Position numbers and translations under genes: made by a program. Of a stretch of 9,920 bases of DNA, positions 6,376 through 9,920 are shown in pieces (the first letter of the stretch is position 1; the number at the start of each line of letters is the position of its first letter). The stretch lies in NCBI GenBank assembly GCA_003096235.1, contig PIXT01000054.1, forward strand, positions 1 through 9,920. Reading direction: 5' to 3'. The stretch is from Candidatus Bathyarchaeum sp. (GTDB taxonomy: Archaea > Thermoproteota > Bathyarchaeia > Bathyarchaeales > Bathyarchaeaceae). The notes beneath the pieces were generated by a model. The model was given only the letters and a program-made list of their open reading frames with translations, ran no database searches and was not told the DNA's origin.

Positions 6376-6616
6376 TCAAGAAAAGCCTGCCTTCTTTAGA
6401 TCATGAAGCATGTTAAAATTAGAAAAGGTCACAAGTTTAGGTTCCAACGGCTCCAAAACAATTTGGTGAAACATAACGGATTCCACGTAGATTCTTGATC
6501 ATGGCGCGCATATTCATGAATCGCTGTTTCACATCCAGTTATGCTTCCAACAGTGGGCTTTGAGAGTTGTCCTTATCTAAAACATGCTTCGGTGTTTTCC
6601 GCAACAGATTCAAAGT
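6376..6616 (-). pseudogene. Decayed protein-coding gene, family unknown
   Basis: On the minus strand, protein-like sequence is split by one stop and one frameshift. Frame 1 (6616 to 6437) reads TLNLLRKTPKHVLDKDNSQS, PLLEA, TAA at 6539-6541, then LDVKQRFMNMRAMIKNLRGI, RYVSPNCFG. After a shift near 6440-6480 another frame reads LEPKLVTFSNFNMLHDL, KKAGFS and stops at 6376-6378. The composition (balanced charged and hydrophobic residues, no low complexity) suggests former coding rather than chance. The piece looks like a C-terminal remnant; no start is found beyond 6616. I cannot name the family. Confidence 0.33.
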
Positions 6617-6675
6617 TTTAACTTATCATATCCTTTTTTAGCCCTGCAAAGGTGTTCAGTGTTCAGAGTTGTGTT

Positions 6676-6724
6676 TCGGCAAGTTTCGTTTTTGTAACCC
6701 TTTGTTTATTGTTTAACTTGCCGA
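6676..6724. repeat. 10-bp inverted repeat with 29-nt loop
   Basis: tcggcaagtt (6676-6685) and aacttgccga (6715-6724) are perfectly complementary and GC-richer than their surroundings. The T-rich loop (tttgtttattg) makes the plus-strand RNA a plausible structured or terminating element. No flanking gene uses it obviously. Confidence 0.55.
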
Positions 6725-7054
6725 GTGAACCAATGAAATTATCGGATAAATGTTAAAAAATTAAATTAAATATTTGATGATTTGCCGTTAAAAGGTAAAT
6801 ATAGTTTTGTTTCGTTTATTTTCGCAACAAAGAACGACTGAGAAAAAGTTGATTTGGGTCGGTCAAATAAAAGATTTGATGAATATCTAAGGAAGGGCAG
6901 AAAAAATTGGCACTGAAAAATATTCAGGATGCTTTTCAAAGAAAATGTGTGAACAAAAAACATTTTTTTGTAGCGAATATAGAAACATGGATGTTAATGA
7001 TCGTTTTTTGTGAAAGCATTACGAGGGTATTGCAGAGCAGCCGTCGATGTAAGT

Positions 7055-7098
7055 GTTAGTTTCTTGTAGGTTTGGATATTTTGGAAAGCGAAACTAAC
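7055..7098. repeat. 9-bp inverted repeat with 26-nt loop
   Basis: gttagtttc (7055-7063) and gaaactaac (7090-7098) are perfectly complementary. The repeat sits about 100 bp before the TATA box at 7194. Its function is unknown. Confidence 0.45.
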
Positions 7099-7193
7099 TG
7101 GCAGTGTGCTTGTTTTAAAGAAATAAGAGATTGTGTCGAAGCGTTTTTTGCGTTATAGCTCACGCTTTTTTGGTTACTGGCAACAAATTAGAC

Positions 7194-7204
7194 CCATATA
7201 TAAG
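7194..7204 (+). promoter_or_regulatory. Strong archaeal TATA-like box
   Basis: ccatatataag closely matches archaeal TATA boxes. On the plus strand transcription would start about 25-30 nt later, near 7225-7232, exactly where a short ORF begins with ATG at 7232. On the minus strand the next gene (cofE) is more than 1 kb away. Confidence 0.45.
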
Positions 7205-7231
7205 CTTCGAAAGCAATCGTAAATTTTTAGC

Positions 7232-7297
7232 ATGAAATGGTTTTTTGAAAGCATGTTTGTAGAAAGCACTGGTCTGTTGAGTGAAGTGGTTGTATGA
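7232..7297 (+). CDS. Possible leaderless 21-residue small protein
   Basis: ATG 7232 to TGA 7295-7297 encodes a 21-residue peptide beginning MKWFFESMFVES and ending LLSEVVV. Its position 28-38 nt after the TATA box fits leaderless archaeal translation, and there is no Shine-Dalgarno. The promoter could instead drive a non-coding RNA with a chance ORF. Support is positional only. Confidence 0.2.
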   Translation: MKWFFESMFVESTGLLSEVVV

Positions 7298-7334
7298 ATT
7301 TTAGTTTGAATAAACAGTTATGAGAAAGTTTTTC

Positions 7335-7381
7335 AAAAAAAGGCTGTTTTCAACAATCTTCTGCTATTAGGCTCATAATAG
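7335..7381 (-). terminator. Terminator-like repeat element, copy after the DUF2284 gene
   Basis: Read on the minus strand: a six-pair hairpin (ctatta...taatag, 7364-7369 with 7376-7381), then attgttgaaaacagcc, then a seven-T run (7335-7341). The segment 7337-7357 is identical over 21 bp to 9335-9355, where the same order follows the phosphatase gene. A T-tract after a conserved block and small stem suggests a shared transcript-end module. Confidence 0.55.
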
Positions 7382-7402
7382 ACTGGTTTTATAGTGGGAG
7401 CC

Positions 7403-7439
7403 AAAAAAAAGGCAGGTTTGTTAGTCTATTAGCACTAAC
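7403..7439 (-). terminator. Hairpin over the DUF2284 stop codon followed by a T8 run
   Basis: gttagt (7420-7425) pairs with actaac (7434-7439); the stem includes the TAA stop at 7421-7423. On the minus strand it is followed by aaacctgcc and eight Ts (7403-7410). With the element at 7335-7381 this forms a tandem terminator. Confidence 0.5.
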
Positions 7440-8056
7440 CCAAATGTTTCTGGTGCACCTTTCATCGGAAAAAGTATAGACATACTTGCATTATCTAGTG
7501 TTTGTTTGATGTTGACGCCCACAGATTGGGCAGTGTAACGTGCCTCAGTGGGGTGGATACAAACCTTTTTTTCAACATCACATTTTTCACATACCAAACA
7601 TGAGCCAGTTGTGAACCCTAACGCCAAAGGGTAACCCTTATTCATAGCAGCCTTTTCGAGGTCACGAACCATCTTCAGCAACTTTAGTTTATCTTTCTTC
7701 CAAGAATCCCAAAACGCGTGTATTTTTTCGTGCATTTCTTTGGTTAAGGAGGGATCGTTTTCGTTTTTAGAAAGAAGTTTAGCAACTTCGGGGGATACGT
7801 CTACTTGACTTTTGAATTTTAGAACTAGTGCATAACTGTATTCGCTCAAAGTTTTCTTAAAGTCGTCAACACTAGGCGAATAAGGAGGGCACATCAAAGT
7901 TTTTCCATAATGTTTGCACCCTATTTTACATTTAAGTACAACACGGTGCTCAACAATTATTTCGTTTGCAGAAATCACTTTTGCTGCTGAGGCACCAAGC
8001 TCCATCGCCAAGTTTTTAAGAAAATCAAATTTGGTGAGGTCTATTTCAGTTTTCAT
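7421..8056 (-). CDS. DUF2284 predicted metal-binding protein
   Basis: A 211-residue cytoplasmic protein with two cysteine clusters. The first is Cys43, Cys47 and Cys56 in CKIGCKHYGKTLMCPP. The second is Cys153, Cys156, Cys159 and Cys166 in GSCLVCEKCDVEKKVCIHP. The opening 'GC..YG....CPP' motif and the second cluster are the hallmarks of DUF2284, a family common in methanogens and anaerobes and predicted to bind metal or an iron-sulfur cluster. A lysine-rich helical insert (about 90-135) separates the clusters. The biochemical role is not known to me. The ATG at 8056 has gtgat five nt upstream, a partial Shine-Dalgarno. It lies downstream of the ATP-grasp ligase and a small ORF on the same strand and may share their transcript. 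A tandem terminator follows. Confidence 0.85.
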   Translation of the reverse strand: MKTEIDLTKFDFLKNLAMELGASAAKVISANEIIVEHRVVLKCKIGCKHYGKTLMCPPYSPSVDDFKKTLSEYSYALVLKFKSQVDVSPEVAKLLSKNENDPSLTKEMHEKIHAFWDSWKKDKLKLLKMVRDLEKAAMNKGYPLALGFTTGSCLVCEKCDVEKKVCIHPTEARYTAQSVGVNIKQTLDNASMSILFPMKGAPETFGLVLID

Positions 8057-8088
8057 TGATTATCACTTTCTTCACACATGATGTATCG

Positions 8089-8232
8089 TTAAATCTTGCG
8101 GTTGCTAAGTATTATTTGTTCAGGGTACGCGTAAACGTTTATTTGTTTGCCTCTGACAAAACTGATTATGTATGAATCGCAGCTTCTATAACCTTTTGTC
8201 GACAGCGTTGCGGTGTCCCACATTTTCGACAT
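8089..8232 (-). CDS. Small unknown protein, in frame with and just after the ligase TAG stop
   Basis: From ATG 8232 to TAA 8089-8091 this gives 47 residues (MSKMWDTATLSTKGYRSC..., ...QINVYAYPEQIILSNRKI). The frame is in fact open from 8334 to the stop, 81 codons, directly after and in the same frame as the TAG of the ATP-grasp gene. Those 34 extra codons also look like protein (VSDKVIEQRTDFSTDAKLVA) but hold no ATG, GTG or TTG. Either the gene starts at 8232, or it uses an unusual start, or the TAG is read through to give a C-terminal extension. No signal peptide or membrane segment is seen. The family is not recognised. It lies between the ligase and DUF2284, 32 nt before the latter's ATG. 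Confidence 0.5.
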   Translation of the reverse strand: MSKMWDTATLSTKGYRSCDSYIISFVRGKQINVYAYPEQIILSNRKI

Positions 8233-8334
8233 AGCAACTAGTTTTGCATCTGTTGAAAAGTCTGTACGCTGTTCAATAACTTTGTCTGAAACGTTTATTC
8301 GGGAAACTTTGGTCTCCCGTATACCTTTTTTATG

Positions 8335-9213
8335 CTAAGCCTTTATTTCGGAGACTAGGTAGTTGATGATTTCGTCGGCGACGTTTATTTCCGTGACCGA
8401 CTGTAGTCCTCTCCATCCGGGTTGACTGTTCAATTCGATAATTACAGGTCCGTCTGGTCCTTCTATTAGGTCTACGCCTGTAACCTTGCAGCCTATGACC
8501 TTAGCTGCCTTAACTGCAAGGTTTTTCAGTTCTTCGGACAGGTTTAATGATACAGGTTTTGCTCCGAGGCTGACATTGGTTTTCCAGTTTTCTGATACCC
8601 GACGCATAGAGGCTACGACGCGGTCGCCTATAACGAATGCTCGGATGTCTGAGCCTCCGTGTGGAATGAATTGTTGTAGGTACAGGACTCCATGGTAAAA
8701 AGAGATTGTTCTGAAGACTCTTGCGGCGATGTCGGGGTCTGTGATTCGGGTGGCGCCTACTCCTCGTGAGCCGAATATTGGTTTCACTACGACATCTCCG
8801 CCTAGTTCATGGAAGCATTCGAGTGCTTCGTCATGACTTTCTGTTACGGCTGTTCGTGGGACAGGTAAGCCGTTTTCGTGAAAGAGGGTCAGGGAGCAGT
8901 ATTTATCTACGGAACGTTCGATGGACAGGGGTGGGTTGATGATTAGTAGTCCTAGGCGTTCTAGTCTGTGCAGAAGGTTCATTGTGAATAGTATTTCTTC
9001 TAGGGAACCTCGTCCAATGGGGCGAGTTATCATGGCGTCTATGTCTTTGGCAAGGTCTATTTGGTTTACTGATACTTCAGGAGTGCAGTTTACGCGTCCA
9101 ATGATTGGTCGGTAACCAAAAACTATTGGTGTTATGTTTTGTTTTTCCATTGCTTTGCGTAGTTGTGTGGAGCACCAGCCGTTTTGGTCTCGGGTCATGA
9201 GTCCAATTTTCAA
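8335..9213 (-). CDS. RimK-family ATP-grasp glutamate ligase (CofF/MptN-like)
   Basis: A 292-residue ATP-grasp enzyme that should join an amino acid, probably L-glutamate, to a carboxyl-bearing substrate with ATP. The N-terminal domain (1-100) has MITRPIGRG and INPPLSIERSVDKY. The ATP-binding part has Lys104 (DKYCSL), Lys144 in VVKPIFGSRGVGATR, Asp189 and Arg191 in GGSDIRAFVIGDRVVASMRR, and metal ligands Asp248, Glu260 and Asn262 in GVDLIEGPDGPVIIELNSQPGWRG. In archaea this subgroup includes CofF (alpha-glutamate cap on F420-2) and MptN (glutamate on tetrahydromethanopterin). cofE 2.2 kb away on the same strand supports a cofactor role but does not choose between them; LysX-like ligases are less likely. 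The start is TTG 9213 with gaaggg (9221-9226) 7 nt upstream. The stop is TAG, followed by a long open frame. Confidence 0.85.
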   Translation of the reverse strand: MKIGLMTRDQNGWCSTQLRKAMEKQNITPIVFGYRPIIGRVNCTPEVSVNQIDLAKDIDAMITRPIGRGSLEEILFTMNLLHRLERLGLLIINPPLSIERSVDKYCSLTLFHENGLPVPRTAVTESHDEALECFHELGGDVVVKPIFGSRGVGATRITDPDIAARVFRTISFYHGVLYLQQFIPHGGSDIRAFVIGDRVVASMRRVSENWKTNVSLGAKPVSLNLSEELKNLAVKAAKVIGCKVTGVDLIEGPDGPVIIELNSQPGWRGLQSVTEINVADEIINYLVSEIKA

Positions 9214-9220
9214 GTGTTAT

Positions 9221-9226
9221 CCCTTC
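9221..9226 (-). promoter_or_regulatory. Shine-Dalgarno site for the ligase TTG start
   Basis: Minus-strand gaaggg ends 7 nt before TTG 9213. A weak TATA candidate (ctttaat, minus strand, 9251-9257) lies about 40 nt before the start, so this gene probably has its own promoter between the phosphatase terminator and the start. Confidence 0.5.
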
Positions 9227-9334
9227 ACGCATCAAACATTATTCGGACAAATTAAAGTAATGGTTTACACACGCTTTCCTAGGCATGCTAAGTAGTTATG
9301 GAAACGGAATTTTGTTGTTGCTTGGTTTTTACAG

Positions 9335-9378
9335 AAAAAGGCTGTTTTCAACAATGTACCTCTATTAGTATTCTAATA
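9335..9378 (-). terminator. Terminator-like repeat element, copy after the phosphatase gene
   Basis: Read on the minus strand: a stem tattag/ctaata (9363-9368 with 9373-9378, loop tatt), then a short spacer, then attgttgaaaacagcc and five Ts (9335-9339). The 21 bp at 9335-9355 are identical to 7337-7357, and the ctattag next to the block is also shared. It begins 12 nt past the phosphatase stop codon. Confidence 0.55.
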
Positions 9379-9390
9379 TGGATTTGCGTG

Positions 9391-9920
9391 TTAGAATTTG
9401 TGGATTGAGCATAGAAGTTGTTTTGGTGTTTTTTGTTTCTGTGAGATGTCGAGGTGCAGGTAGGCGCCCTGTTTGTTGTTGTATGGTGCGCCTTTTCTAG
9501 AAAATATAGTTAATACTCGTCCGCCGTGGATGCTACGGTAGCCGTCTGTGCATGATTGGTGTCCCCGAATTAGTGCTTTGACGTTAAGCATCTTCAGAAG
9601 TTTGGTTGTGACGTCTTCGCCAAATAGTTTGCCTGCTCCTCGTGGTGAAGCGATTGTTCCTTTTATTCCCGTCCATGGGTCATTCCACAGGATTTCTTCA
9701 AGGTGGATTTGTTTGGGGTGATTTTTGTGGGCGTAAGCGATGTCAGTTACTGTTTTGGCTTGGCTTGGGGCTCCGCCGTGAAGCAAAATGTACCTGTTTG
9801 TTATGACTACTCCCGTGTAGAGATGGTTGAAGAGTTCTCGTAGTTGCAGGTATGCTTCTGAGCCCTTTGTTCTGAACCTGTTTTCTAGGTGAACAGGCAA
9901 ATCATGAGGAGAGGCACGCA
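9391..9920 (-). CDS. PPP-family serine/threonine protein phosphatase (5' end beyond window)
   Basis: The minus-strand frame stays open through the right edge (ASPHDLPVHLENRF runs past the TTG at 9900), so the N-terminal metal motifs GDxHG, GDxVDRG and GNHE should lie outside. The visible 176 residues are the C-terminal half of the calcineurin-like PPP fold. LLHGGAPSQ supplies a metal-binding His, WNDPW and SPRGAGKLFGEDV follow, IRGHQSCTDGY contains the second His ligand, and LTIFSRKGAPYNN corresponds to the eukaryotic TLFSAPNY region. It should remove phosphate from Ser/Thr with two metal ions. It ends just before the repeat terminator and is probably a separate transcript from the ligase gene. 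The TTG at 9900 is not the true start. Confidence 0.85.
   Translation of the reverse strand, partial: RASPHDLPVHLENRFRTKGSEAYLQLRELFNHLYTGVVITNRYILLHGGAPSQAKTVTDIAYAHKNHPKQIHLEEILWNDPWTGIKGTIASPRGAGKLFGEDVTTKLLKMLNVKALIRGHQSCTDGYRSIHGGRVLTIFSRKGAPYNNKQGAYLHLDISQKQKTPKQLLCSIHKF

Larger units (their letters stand above)
6617..7331. other. Long gene-free AT-rich stretch
   Basis: No intact gene is supported here. Contents: a direct repeat gtgttca-gtgttca at about 6652-6665; inverted repeats at 6676-6724 and 7055-7098; an A/T hairpin (acaaaaaa-cat-ttttttgt) at about 6954-6972; and a TATA box with a short ORF at 7194-7297. Short protein-like runs such as KRFDEYLRKGRKN near 6860-6905 (plus) are too brief to call. 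Confidence 0.5.

Noticed and set aside
6775..6841. Possible C/D box sRNA (tgatga ... ctga, about 65 nt)
   Set aside because: The purine before box C is missing, there is no D' or C' box in the middle and no terminal stem.
6766..6963. 65-codon minus-strand ORF
   Set aside because: It is Phe/Ser-rich, reflecting A-rich DNA on the other strand, with no RBS, no promoter and no recognisable motif.
1..9920. CRISPR array, tRNA or rRNA genes
   Set aside because: No regularly spaced repeats and no convincing tRNA T-loop with acceptor stem or rRNA sequence was found on either strand. The paired 21-bp blocks at 7337 and 9335 are 2 kb apart and lie at gene ends.

Overview
The window looks archaeal. It carries cofE (coenzyme F420 glutamylation), a RimK-type ATP-grasp ligase of the CofF/MptN kind, an archaeal-style PPP phosphatase, a DUF2284 metal-binding protein and a winged-helix/Mrr-like nuclease. 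Several genes start with TTG, and T-tracts follow some stop codons. Gene content and moderate-to-low GC fit an uncultured lineage such as Bathyarchaeia or a methanogen relative, but the sequence alone cannot fix the taxon.

Left part (1-1900): the C-terminus of a class I methyltransferase is followed by a tyrosine-recombinase island. One integrase gene (588-1283), essentially a bare catalytic domain, lies between two similar dyad sites (519-543 and 1418-1442). Further out lie two diverged, oppositely oriented copies of a small unknown ORF (150-293 plus, 1597-1815 minus) that share a perfect 21-bp block. This nested layout is the most unusual feature of the window.

Middle (1921-4466): a translationally coupled two-gene operon encodes a LolD/MacB-type ABC ATPase and a 623-residue, eight-helix FtsX-like permease. 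It converges with a minus-strand pair, cofE followed 24 nt later by the nuclease gene.

From 6101 to 7420 there is about 1.3 kb without an intact gene. It contains a cluster of inverted repeats upstream of cofE (including a perfect 15-bp pair), a probable decayed minus-strand gene (6376-6616), two further long-loop inverted repeats, and a good TATA box followed by a 21-codon ORF.

Right part (7421-9920), all minus strand: the 5'-truncated PPP phosphatase, a terminator-like element, the ATP-grasp ligase, a small ORF in the same frame just after the ligase's TAG stop, and DUF2284. The elements after the phosphatase and after DUF2284 share an identical 21-bp block, next to a small hairpin and ending in a T-tract; this looks like a reused transcript-end module.

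Functionally, CofE and the ATP-grasp ligase both add glutamates to archaeal C1/redox cofactors. The ABC pair probably moves or extracts an extracytoplasmic substrate. The integrase island appears to be a small mobile or formerly mobile insertion between housekeeping genes.
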